A DNA stretch of 20,505 nucleotides. Source: Chara braunii. Lineage: Eukaryota; Streptophyta; Charophyceae; Charales; Characeae. Location of the stretch: assembly GCA_003427395.1 (NCBI GenBank), contig BFEA01000604.1, positions 528,969 through 549,473 on the forward strand, in the 5' to 3' direction. The position numbers and the translations under genes are program-made. Positions 1 through 8,213 of the stretch are shown here, piece by piece; positions within the stretch are counted from its first letter, which is position 1, and each line of letters starts with the position of its first letter. The notes beneath the pieces were generated by a model. The model ran no database searches. It was not told the origin of the DNA and saw only the letters and a list, made by a program, of their open reading frames with translations.

Positions 1-1
1 G

Positions 2-993
2 TTAAGTGTGCTACGGGCACAACTCGACGACCTTCTGGAGAAAGGCTGGATTCGGCCTAGCTCATCGCCATACGGTGCTCCCGTTCTCTTCGTCCGGAAG
101 AAGAACAAGGATTTGCGGTTGTGCATCGATGATCGCAAGCTCAACGCGCAAACGATCAGAAACGTCGGCCCTCTTCCACGCATCGACGACCTTCTCGAAC
201 GGCTGGGCGGCGCCAAGTTCTTCTCCATGCTTGACCTCAAGTCGGGATATCACCAACTCGAGATTCGGCAAGAGGACCGCTACAAGACCGCGTTTAAAAC
301 GCGATATGGGCATTTCGAATGACTGGTTATGCCATTTGGCCTTACGAATGCCCCAACCACTTTCCAAGCGGCTATGACAACGGAGTTTCGACACATGCTG
401 GATCGATTCGTACTTATCTACCTCGACGACATCCTGCTGTACAGCCGGAGTTTGGGCGAGCATGTGGAACACCTGCGCACCGTTTTGGAGCGGCTACGAC
501 AAGCCAAGTACAAAGCTAACCGCGACGTCTTGGAACAACACGACGGCAACGACTGGCACCCTATGGAGTATTTCAGCCACAAAGTGCCTCCCATCAATTC
601 GCTTGATGATGCCAGGAAGAAGGAGTTGCTCGCGTTCGTGATGGCTCTCAAGCAATGGCGGCACTTTCTCCTTGGGCGTCGTAGGTTCACATGGGTCACG
701 GACAACAACCTATTGACCTACTACAAGACGCAGGATACGGTGAGCATCACGATCGGACGATGTATGTACTTCATCGACCAATTTGACTTCACACCGAAAC
801 ATCTCCCCGGCCTCTCTAATCGCGCAGCAGATGCACTCTCGCGAAGACCTGATCTTTGCGCTATGACACATCATGCCTTCGCATTCGACGAGGAACTCCA
901 GCGACACTTCATCCGGGGCTATGAGTCTGATCCGGACTTCGCCACGTTGTATGCGCAGCTATCTTCGGATCACCCGCCGGCCAGCCGGGTGCA
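2..993 (+). pseudogene. E1 reverse transcriptase and RNase H (broken pol)
   Basis: An open frame runs from the left edge and is recognisable as Ty3/gypsy RT by [15 protein letters not shown], the [10 protein letters not shown] block, [12 protein letters not shown] and the catalytic IYLDDIL, with YLDD at 419-430. A TGA at 320-322 replaces the Trp expected just before LVMPFG, consistent with TGG to TGA. The frame is otherwise kept to about 990. Near 515-530 the sequence jumps in frame from the RT palm (LRQAKYKANRD) straight to RNase H (VLEQHDGNDWHPMEYFSHK), so the thumb, connection and first RNase H strand, normally well over 100 residues, are missing. RNase H continues with TDNN and ends with ADALSRRPDL. 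Similarity ends at about 971-991, where the inverted segment starts. The protein cannot be functional as encoded. Confidence 0.9.
971..991. repeat. Imperfect palindrome at the left inversion breakpoint
   Basis: Six perfectly paired bases (CACCCG and CGGGTG) flank a GC-rich core with two mismatched pairs. On the plus strand it encodes the end of the RNase H-side SSDHPPAS. On the minus strand it encodes the VHPA end of the integrase core. It therefore sits at the switch in coding strand and may have supplied inverted microhomology for the rearrangement. Confidence 0.7.
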
Positions 994-1706
994 CCGAAGT
1001 GTTGTAGGCGAACTCGATGTCGGGGAGGCGGTCAACCCAATCTTTCTGGTCGGGACAGATGAGCGTACGAACCATCATTTGAGCGGTTTGATGTGCCCGC
1101 TTCGTTTGCCCGTTTGTCTGTGGATGCCGAGCCGAACTTGGTTTCATCTTCGTGTCGAACTCCTGCATGAGAGCAGTCCAAAATGTCGACATGAAGCGAG
1201 TGTCGCGGTCGCTGACTATGTCTTCCGGTACAACGTGGCCGCAACTCCAACCGGTGTGCAAGAGGCATGCCAGCTCGGGAGCCGTGGAGTAGTACTTGCA
1301 AGGGAGAAAACACGCATACTTACTCAAACGGTTCACAACCGTGAGGATGCCGTCGTGCCTGAGGCGATCGCGGGGAAATGGTCCAGTGACATCCATGGCA
1401 ATGGAGAGGCCGGGTTCCCGTGGGATAGGCATCGGGCGCAACTCGCCGTAGGGATTGCGATTGCGGGGCTTGCTTCGTCGGCAAACTTCGCAAGAGTCGC
1501 AATACCGAGTGACATCGGTAATGAGGTCGGGCCATCGGAATCGTTGTCGAAGCCGTGCAATAGTGCGGTTGACTCCGAAATGGCCGGCGAGTCGCGAGTC
1601 ATGGTACTCCCCGAGAAGGCGAGTCCGAAGACGACGGTCTCGTGGGACACACAGTAAGTCCTTGCCTCTCGAGTGGAGGAGCAAGTACCCGTCACCACGG
1701 TGGACG
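975..1706 (-). pseudogene. E1 integrase core in inverted orientation (broken)
   Basis: The minus strand encodes, in order, the end of the RNase H-to-integrase linker (GYLLLHSRGKDLLCVP), the HHCC zinc-binding domain (H-x6-H in HDSRLAGH, then CDSCEVC), and the integrase catalytic core with DVTGPFP and SDRDTRF carrying the first two catalytic Asp. The third catalytic residue, normally Glu in QTERA, is Lys: the codon at 1100-1102 reads AAG on this strand, a G-to-A change from GAG. Similarity ends at YNTSVHPA next to 971-991. The segment should lie on the plus strand between RNase H (ending near 975) and the integrase C-terminus (from about 1,706), so it is an internal inversion of about 0.7 kb. 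The minus frame stays open from 1,819 to 959, but its ends are antisense flank and not integrase. Confidence 0.85.
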
Positions 1707-2365
1707 GAAAGGCCGACATCAACGCCGCTTGCTCTCCCGCTTCCATCCGGAAGTACAGGGAATTGCTGGCTCAAGCCCGCACGAATATGCAAAAGGCTCA
1801 AGTCTGCATGCAGCAGCAAGCCAAGAGGCGTCGTGTGCCATGTCCCATCCGCGCCGGTGATCTGGTTTGGGTCTCTGCGGAAGAGTTTGCACTGGAACAG
1901 GATGTTTCACGCAAACTGCTTCCCAAGTGGTTTGGACCATGGCCCGTAACCTCAGCCGCGGGCGATGAGCCCGATGGCCCTTCATTTGTGATCAACATCC
2001 CCCTGCATCTGATGGTCCATCTTGTCTTTCACGCCTCGAAGCTGGCAACATATACACCAGCGAAGAGCGACGACTTTCCGGACCGACGATCGCAGGACCC
2101 TCCATCTATGGATGGTCATCAGGAAGTTGACCGCGTCATCACGGATCGCAAGTACGGCAGTAAGCCTCGACAGTACAAAGTTACATTCAAAGCATGCGAT
2201 CCCGATGACACTCGGTGGATTTCAGGAACAGAACTGAAAGCATCCGCACCGCTGATCTACGCTCACTACGAGCGACAAAGGTTAGCTCAGGGACCTTCAC
2301 GACCTGCCCCTCCCACCCGGACTGTGGTCCCTCCCTCAGACAGACAGCTTCACCCTCGTAGGTAA
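1706..2365 (+). pseudogene. E1 integrase C-terminal domain and chromodomain
   Basis: Plus-strand frame, in the same phase as the RT frame, starting around ADINAACSPASIRKYRELL and ending at the TAA at 2363-2365. It contains the integrase C-terminal module (RAGDLVWV, then KLLPKWFGPWPV as the GPY/F-like motif, then VFHASKLATY). A chromodomain follows (EVDRVITDRKYGSKPRQYKV, then DPDDTRWISGTEL), with a Pro/Arg-rich tail. Chromodomains of this type are thought to direct integration to particular chromatin. The reading is uninterrupted, so this is the best-preserved part of E1, but it is cut off from its catalytic core by the inversion. No independent start is credible; it is the 3' end of a polyprotein. 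Confidence 0.85.
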
Positions 2366-2377
2366 GCTCGGTCGTTC

Positions 2378-2392
2378 AAGGAGGGGGGGGGG
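2378..2392 (+). other. E1 polypurine tract
   Basis: A run of 15 purines, AAG then GA then ten G, lies 13 bases after the pol stop and immediately before TGGCATAC, the probable LTR start. This is the expected position and composition of the plus-strand primer of an LTR retrotransposon. Confidence 0.75.
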
Positions 2393-2412
2393 TGGCATAC
2401 TGCGTAGCCACA

Positions 2413-2600
2413 CGGGCTTGCAGGGCCCGCCCCGCATTCTCAGCCTAAAAGCCTAGAAATAAGGGCTTACAGGCCCCATGTCGTTTCAACCTGAAAACTG
2501 AAAACGAGGGTCTGCAGGCCCTATTTCGTTTTCAGCCTAAAACAGGGCTTTTTAGCCCTGAGGCTTTTCAGCCTGAAACGGAGGGCCACTTTCGGGCCCT
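2413..2600 (+). repeat. Array of five hairpin-forming repeats
   Basis: Five short inverted repeats of the form GGGC(Y), a few bases, (R)GCCC occur at about 2414-2428, 2463-2477, 2506-2522, 2544-2559 and 2582-2600. They are separated by degenerate copies of TTTCAGCCTGAAAACGAG, and spacing between units is about 49, 45, 37 and 38 bases. The whole is a decayed tandem repeat whose unit is a GC-stem hairpin plus an A-rich spacer. Role unknown; it lies in the 5' part of the putative E1 LTR. Confidence 0.7.
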
Positions 2601-2897
2601 CATAAGATCAACCTACCCTAACACTTAGGCACAAAACCAGGGTTTCGGGAACAGGCTATTTCTCGCCTGTTCCCACGACAGCCTCAAGCAGGAGCTGCAG
2701 CGGCAGCCCCTAACTCCCTTCGCCATCGGCAAGAGCAGCCTCCTGGACAGCCTCACCTTGCAGTCAGGAGGCCGGCCGAGAAGTACATAGGGAGTTCCCA
2801 TGCACTTCACAGGTAGGTAGTTGGACAAAAGGCAGGAGTAGTCTTCAGGATTCGGCCGCAGCACTCAGGAGGAGCGCTGCAGGAGTAGCTTAGCGCT

Positions 2898-2963
2898 AGC
2901 AGTAGTCTTCAGCGTTGGGCGCTAGTAGCCATAGCAATAGTCTTCATCGTTGGGCGCTAGTAG
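2898..2963 (+). repeat. Two-copy tandem repeat, 35-bp period
   Basis: A 31-bp unit (core GTCTTCA, then CGTTGGGCGCTAGTAG) occurs at 2898-2928 and 2933-2963 with two mismatches. A further partial copy may follow near 2,968. It is probably a local slippage duplication within the LTR. Confidence 0.7.
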
Positions 2964-3092
2964 GTGGTAGCAGTAGTGTTGGGGAGAGATGGCTGGCGGA
3001 GGCCCGTGAGACTTACCTGTGGCGCCATAGCTCCAGCTCCATCTTCGAGGTACTTGCATCAAGGCGCCAACTTCACAGGTTAGTACCGGACT

Positions 3093-3202
3093 GAGAGAGA
3101 GAGAGAGAGTTCTTTTTCTTCCTCTTCTAAGTCCACCATCTCTTCTTCCCCTCTCACCACCTGACTTCTCAGTATCAGCAGACTACTACAGAGAGAGAGA
3201 GT
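3093..3202 (+). repeat. Two GA microsatellites
   Basis: (GA)n tracts at about 3093-3109 and 3190-3202, separated by a CT-rich stretch. Low-complexity sequence inside the putative E1 LTR. GA/CT tracts occur in plant promoters, but no function is shown here. Confidence 0.8.
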
Positions 3203-3470
3203 TGTGACTTGAGACTTGACGACAATGGATCCAGACTCGACATTGGGATTCAGACATTTTGCCGAGGGACTATTTGGGCCTGTGTCGAAGACTTGGTGTT
3301 GACAACATTCCCATCTTCCCCTCTTCTTCGTCTAACCCCCCTCTTCTTCGTCTGTGTATGGTTGGGGCTGGCGCATTCTTCCTGTGTGAGCGCCAGACCC
3401 TTTCACACCATGGAATGATGATGATGATGTATGTTCGGGGCTGCATTGCAATATTGATTGTTCGGATCAT

Positions 3471-3481
3471 TGGTATCTAAG
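3471..3481 (+). other. PBS-like sequence following the E1 LTR
   Basis: TGGTATCTAAG matches 9 of 11 bases of the plant initiator-Met primer-binding site TGGTATCAGAG. It follows a terminal CA by one base, the usual spacing at the end of a 5' LTR. Two mismatches make this tentative. Confidence 0.3.
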
Positions 3482-3539
3482 TTTTCCGTTGCGCTATCTT
3501 GTACTTTGTTAGAGAGGTCGGTTCTTGCTCTGGTCTGCA

Positions 3540-4180
3540 CCTTTACAGTATGCAACATGCTCACAATGCTCACTCAGACTTTTACTAAAAATCAAAATAT
3601 CATCTAAATATATAACAACGAATTTATCAAGCCATTCACGAAAAAGTTCATTCATCGTCCGCTGGAAAGTTGTTGGTGCATTAGTAAGACCAAAGGGCAA
3701 CACAATGAACTCATAGTGCCCATACCTTGTACGAAAGGCAGTTTTATATTGGTCTTCTGGCTCTACCTCAATTTATGGTAGCCAGACTTCAGATCAATTT
3801 TTGTGAAGTACCTGCTACCTTGGACTCGATCTAGCAAATCATCGATCATGGGTAATGGCTCAACATTTTTAATAGTTATATCATTTAACCTTCTATAATC
3901 AATACACATGCGGACCCCGCCATCTTTCCTTTGACACAAATAGCATTGGCGCACCATAAGGTGAGGAACGAGGTCTAATCCATCCCTTTTCCAACATTTC
4001 ATCGAGCTGGGTTCACAGTTCCTCCAATTCTTTGGGTGACATTTTGTAAATCGGGCCCTTAGGAATCTGGCTTCCAGGAATAATTTCAATGCGATGTTTA
4101 ATTGGTAGTTCCACCACACCGCTTGGGGCCTCTGCCACATCTGCGAATTCTTTCAAAATTTTCTCAATTTCTGGGAACTT
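3540..4180 (-). pseudogene. E2 reverse transcriptase, truncated
   Basis: The minus strand encodes a Ty3/gypsy RT starting around [14 protein letters not shown]. The entry motif is [20 protein letters not shown], followed by [47 protein letters not shown] and [10 protein letters not shown], with YLDD at 3599-3610. A TGA at 4013-4015 interrupts the region before [10 protein letters not shown] one-base insertion near 3,942 and a one-base loss near 3,776 shift the frame, so the RT is spread over three frames. Similarity ends at SLSEHCEHV near 3,550, where the sequence changes to unrelated residues. The rest of RT and all of RNase H and integrase are missing. Confidence 0.88.
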
Positions 4181-4924
4181 TGCCTCTTCCTTATCTTCAC
4201 CTCCCTCAACTGGGCGCACATATGCCACAAATACTTGATCATATAGATTATACTTCTTTACATGGCGGGCGAACGCGGGGGCACTCATGCAACAATGAGC
4301 TATGCTGCTTTCCTTACCGGATTCATGAAATAGGCGGATTTTCTTCTTTCCACCTTGCGGACTAGGGAGCCAACACTCATGGTCCCTTGGCTTCATATCC
4401 GCATCTGCAGCTTCCCCCCAATCTGTACCTAAGAGAATGTCAAAAGGGAGACTATCTTCCACCAAGAGCGTTAGAGAGTGGAGAACGCGTTCCACCTACC
4501 CCTCTGCCTCGAGCCGAAAGTATGTCTGAATCCCCTCAACATATTTATTCATCACAATCTCGCCATTAATCACTAATTTACTTACTACAGGCTCTTCCAA
4601 CTGTTTTACCTTTAGCCCGAGACGTAATTTCTGCAAACCTTTCTTATTAATATAGTTGCGTGTTGACCCACTGTCAATCATACCGCCTACTCTTACTTTA
4701 TTAATTTCTAGATCTGCGATAATTAGCTGCCCTTTCCGTTTTTTCATTTCGACCCATGCTTTGTGACGAGTGGCCAACTCATCACCTAGGCCTGCGAGGG
4801 ATCCACCTAGAAAGGTACATATACTAACTACCTCTGGACAGCTGACTAGGTGGGGATCGTTTATCTCTTTAGTTTCTGCCATGGGAACCTTCGAATGGGG
4901 GGATGTCAGTCTGCTTGCATCCAA
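4181..4924 (-). pseudogene. E2 aspartic protease (retropepsin) and linker to RT
   Basis: The minus-strand frame from about 4,924 contains GQLIIADLEINKVRV followed by GMIDSGSTRNYI, the retropepsin D-S-G active site (Asp at residue 84 if counted from 4,924). The second half of the fold is visible as LPFDILLGTDW, the usual flap-to-helix region. A TAG at 4496-4498 splits the domain but the frame is the same on both sides. The linker HVKKYNLYDQVFVAYVRPVE precedes RT, as in the other elements of this window. In the polyprotein this enzyme cleaves Gag and Pol. The active-site triplet is intact here, unlike in E3 and E4, so only the stop destroys it. Confidence 0.85.
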
Positions 4925-6963
4925 AGTTCCGGTAGAGGCAACTGAAACCCCAATTGGTTGTTCCCTTTTGGTTGTTTATAATCTGGGCAGAAGGGAACGA
5001 TGTGGTTGGGGTCAGCACATTTGAGGCACGGATCAACGACTTTTCTCTCTTGCCAAACTTTTTCTGTAATCCCTAGCTTTTCCCAAGGTCTGCCTTTGGG
5101 CAAGCTTGAATGGGGTGGATACGGTCGATCCCAATTTCCGTTTCACATGCCTCTTCCTCTTCCCCATGTGGAGTTGGGTCCTCGACCACCTTGCGAGGGA
5201 CCATTGCCCCTTCCTCCCACGTAGTAGCTTCCTTCGCCACCACCCCTCTTGGTGTCGGGTCCTCTTCCTCCACGACCGCGGCCTCCTCTTCCTCTGCCAT
5301 GGCCTCTTCCTTGTCGCCTTCCCCCGCGGGCTGCAACGGCCGCGTAGTCCCCCTCCTTAACTACCGATCCGTTGTGTGCATCTCCCTCCAGACCATAGTA
5401 TATCTGGTCGTAGGAGAGAGTTTCGACACCTCCTTCAAAGGTCAGAAGAAGGTTGTCTTTCCCAGAAATACTTTCTGAGATGGGACGATTTTGCCATTTC
5501 TTGCCGGCTTGCAGATCTTTCCAATAATGACAAGAGTTTGCCTCCGCCAAGAAACCGGCATGATCTAACGCGATCCTGCTAAACTTCTCATAAGTCATCC
5601 CCTCTTCCTTGGTACGAGGATATAGTTGAGTGCGGAGAGGATCGGGTAGTGCTCTAACAAAGTTGTTAAGAATCTGCGTTGGGGTGAGGCCATGTTCAGC
5701 GCATTGCAGAAGTTCGTCCATGGTAGATTTTTTCCATTTCCTATCCGTGATATTCAGGATTAACATTTCTGTTCTTCGGGCTAAGTTTTTATCCTCAAAT
5801 CGTTCCCGGACTGCTTTAAAGAAATCTTCAATACGGGTTTGTTGGGAATACTCTACCATAGACTGACAATTAGCTTATTTCTGCAGGGAGATTGCAAAAC
5901 TCATTGCATCTACGGCCATACACGAATTGGCCATGAGAACCCTGTCCCAATACGGTATACGCTGCCCGTACACGTAGGACTCGACCGCAACAATCCAATG
6001 TAAAATACTTTCTTCCTTTTTGCCGGTGTATGTCCACGACACTTTTACTTTTATCTTTCTGACTTCCCCTGCATCTTCTTGCAGTACACCCTTCTTCTTC
6101 CTATCTCCGTCTCCATCACCACTTCCATCTCCTCCATCTCCTCCATCTCCTCCGCCACTACTTACCAATTTCTCAATCACGACGGGTGTTAAAGTTTTAT
6201 TGATCTGCTCATCTAATTTTACAATGTATGCTTGTACATGTTGGTCAACTTCTTCTGCAGATCTCTGCAGGAAGGTATTCCAGACTCCTTCGAATTCATA
6301 CTGATGAGCTTCAACTTTCTGCAAGGTCTTGTTCATCGCTGCCAACTCTTGCTTTGTATGGAGAACAGTTGTTGTCAAGAGGGCAAGTTGTTTTTTGGTT
6401 GCTGTTTGTTTTTCTTTTTGCGTCTGTAATTCTCTTTGCAACCTTTCACCCTCTACCAACAGTCTTTTTCTCTCTTCCAACTCTTGTCGCTTTGCAGCTA
6501 ACATTTTGCCACGCAATGCAGTTCGTTTTTCCTCCAGCAAGAACTCCTTTTCCCTTTTATCTTTAATGGATGCCAATTTTGCGATGAACGTGTCCCATTC
6601 TTCCTCCGTCTCTTCAATCCGTTCACTGGAATAGCTATATTGGTCATACCAGTTAAAGGGATTGACCTGTATACTCAACCCACCGGTATGACTGCCCCTT
6701 TCAGTTCGATGTCTGATCAGTCTATCAAGCAGGTTCATCTTCTTCTTCTATAGTCTTTGTTCTTCCTGCAATTCTTTTTCTAACTTTTCTTTCAACTCTT
6801 TTTTAATTCTTTCTTCTTCTATTTAAGTTTTCTTCCTCAACTCTTCTTCTTTCTGTTTCTTTTTCTCCTCCTTTTCTTTCTTTTTCTCGGCTAGGCGGCG
6901 GTCTACTTCTTCCTGCTCTGCCACTGAGAGTCCAGGCTTTGCTGTTCCGGAGCTCATCATCAT
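4906..6963 (-). pseudogene. E2 gag: coiled coil, capsid, RGG tail, zinc knuckle
   Basis: One minus-strand frame runs from ATG triplets at 6,963-6,955 to the TGA at 4906-4908 and is interrupted only by TAA (6823-6825), TAG (6748-6750), TAA (5875-5877) and TGA (5143-5145). In order it has an E/K-rich coiled coil (about 6,930-6,300), a GGD/GDG low-complexity linker (about 6,115-6,170), a Gag capsid-like region (HWIVAVESYVYG, then RFEDKNLARR and NNFVRALPDPLRTQ), an Arg/Gly-rich tail (about 5,150-5,330), and a zinc knuckle of CX2CX4HX4C form at 4987-5028. Gag would form the particle and bind RNA through the RGG tail and knuckle. The frame is also open upstream to 7,083 with a hydrophobic stretch, so the true start is uncertain. 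At about 685 codons it is long for a Gag. Confidence 0.82.
6115..6160 (-). repeat. 9-bp in-frame coding repeat in E2 gag
   Basis: CTCCATCTC-type 9-bp units on the plus strand encode a Gly-Gly-Asp repeat on the minus strand. A short slippage repeat forming the flexible linker between coiled coil and capsid. Confidence 0.7.
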
Positions 6964-7676
6964 GCGGGAAGAGCACGCTCTCCCGAAGCCGAGAGGGAAA
7001 AAGAAACGGAATAGTGGCCCCAAAAGAACAGATAGAGCCACCATCCCGTACATGGGATAGTCATCCATGGTGGGGTACAGCACAGGGGAGGCCTCCGCTG
7101 GACCACCAAGTAGCTACCCAAGAACCTAGTTTACCTGAGTAGTTGGGATCTGTAACTTTTTTTTTTTTTAAGTCTGGATGTCGCTGCTTGAGAATAACGA
7201 AATTTAATAATGCAGAAGATATATAATGTTTTCCTAATCAATATGCAAAGTAGGAACTCTTTTTTTTCCCTCTTCCTTTGTTTGCTGCCTGTTTAGTTAC
7301 TTAGCTGGTCTATGCCTTCAATGGTCTGTCTGGTCGCTTTCGTTAGAGAAGGTAGCTGGGAGATACTCACATGTACTTCAAAAACAAATCCAGTTTATCA
7401 CGATTTTCTCTGTTCTCAACCGATTACACTCTGACGTGGCAGTACACAGTTCCCTGACTCAACCTTCCTTCCCTACCTATCGACAGACCAGATGCAACCG
7501 CAGGTAAGTCTTCTCCTCCTTAGCCCCTTCTTCTTCGGCAAACTTCCCCCTCTATCCCAATCCAACAACTCTTCACCTCACCTCTTACTTCATCTCTCGC
7601 CAGCTTTACTCAAGCCAGCTTATCCTTCTGGCCGGCCTTGATCATGCCAGCGCATCCAGTGAGAGTAACAAGTTCT
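6964..7676 (-). other. E2 leader between PBS and gag
   Basis: About 0.7 kb between the primer-binding site and the gag ATGs. No coding similarity is visible. It includes an A/T run at 7,157-7,171 (T-rich on the plus strand) and pyrimidine-rich stretches. By position it is the untranslated leader, which would hold any packaging signal; no specific structure was identified. Confidence 0.55.
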
Positions 7677-7688
7677 GCTCCGATACCA
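7677..7688 (-). other. E2 primer-binding site (initiator-Met tRNA type)
   Basis: On the minus strand this reads TGGTATCGGAGC, 11 of 12 bases of the plant initiator-Met primer-binding site. Gag lies downstream on the same strand and a TG..CA-bounded LTR-like segment lies upstream, so position and orientation agree. The single difference is A to G. Confidence 0.8.
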
Positions 7689-7987
7689 AATTGCAAGGAA
7701 CCCGACTGTTCATCACTTGCTGGAGTGCAACAGATCACATGCATATACACTGATTTCACAGATTGCGAAGTCTCACACAAAACCCAATAGAAGATGAGGA
7801 AGCTCAACTCAATTATCATGACCAAATGAAGAGAGGAATCTCGTGAGTCCAAAATGTATAGCGCTGAACAGAGTTAAAACAGACATGAATTCCAAGCCTG
7901 GCACTCATCAGGGCCAGCTGCCGAATGTCAACAACAGCGCTCAACAGGTAAATGTCACCATAGCTCACACTTCCCCCTCTCTCGTCT

Positions 7988-8097
7988 GCCTTCTTCTCTC
8001 TCTCCCTCTATGTCTATAGTCCTGGTCTACCCTCACTCATGCATGCCTTCTTCTCTCTCTCCCTCTATGTCTATAGTCCTGGTCTACCCTCACTCAT
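7988..8097. repeat. Exact 53-bp tandem duplication
   Basis: The 53 bases at 7988-8040 recur identically at 8045-8097, separated by GCAT. The unit is CT-rich and contains CTATGTCTATAG. The identity implies a recent duplication or gene-conversion event. Confidence 0.95.
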
Positions 8098-8213
8098 CAT
8101 GCATGCACACTCCCTATCACATGAGGATCTACTTTGAATACTACTCACTGGTGACTCCTACTAACTATCTCTACTAGTATACTAACTAGCGCTGGTGCAG
8201 CTATGGCTGCCTT

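Larger units (their letters stand above)
1..3469 (+). mobile_element. E1: 3' half of a degenerate Ty3/gypsy chromovirus
   Basis: Plus-strand pol sequence enters from the left edge and runs RT, RNase H, an inverted integrase segment, integrase C-terminus and chromodomain, then a polypurine tract and a probable 3' LTR. The order RT, RNase H, integrase with a C-terminal chromodomain is diagnostic of chromoviruses within Ty3/gypsy. Gag, protease and the 5' LTR lie outside the window or are lost. The element cannot move by itself: RT has a nonsense codon, the RT thumb and connection region is deleted, the integrase core is inverted, and its third catalytic acid is changed. The right boundary at 3,469 is inferred from an LTR-like terminal CA. 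The next recognisable sequence, element E2 on the other strand, begins near 3,540. Confidence 0.85.
2393..3469 (+). mobile_element. E1 probable 3' LTR
   Basis: The segment begins with TG directly after the polypurine tract and ends with CA at 3468-3469, one base before a PBS-like TGGTATCTAAG. It has no credible coding frame. It contains a hairpin array (2,413-2,600), a 35-bp tandem duplication (2,898-2,963) and two GA tracts. The left boundary is well supported by the polypurine tract. The right boundary is an inference, because no second LTR copy exists in the window for comparison. Confidence 0.5.

Noticed and set aside
1455-1949. Arg/Ser-rich plus-strand frame over the integrase
   Set aside because: Antisense and out-of-phase shadow of the inverted integrase and the C-terminal domain.
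2413-2600. CRISPR-like array
   Set aside because: Repeat units are degenerate and unequal, spacers are similar to each other, and the context is a eukaryotic LTR.
5106-5478. Plus-strand frames rich in Ser/Pro over the gag RGG region
   Set aside because: Antisense shadow of the Arg/Gly-rich tail of E2 gag; the minus strand carries the recognisable domains.
6020-6634. Hydrophobic plus-strand frames resembling membrane proteins
   Set aside because: Antisense of Lys/Glu-rich coiled-coil codons (AAG and GAA read as CTT and TTC), a known artefact that mimics Leu/Phe-rich segments.
7610-7852. 80-codon minus-strand frame
   Set aside because: It spans the primer-binding site and LTR edge of E2, which are non-coding by structure.
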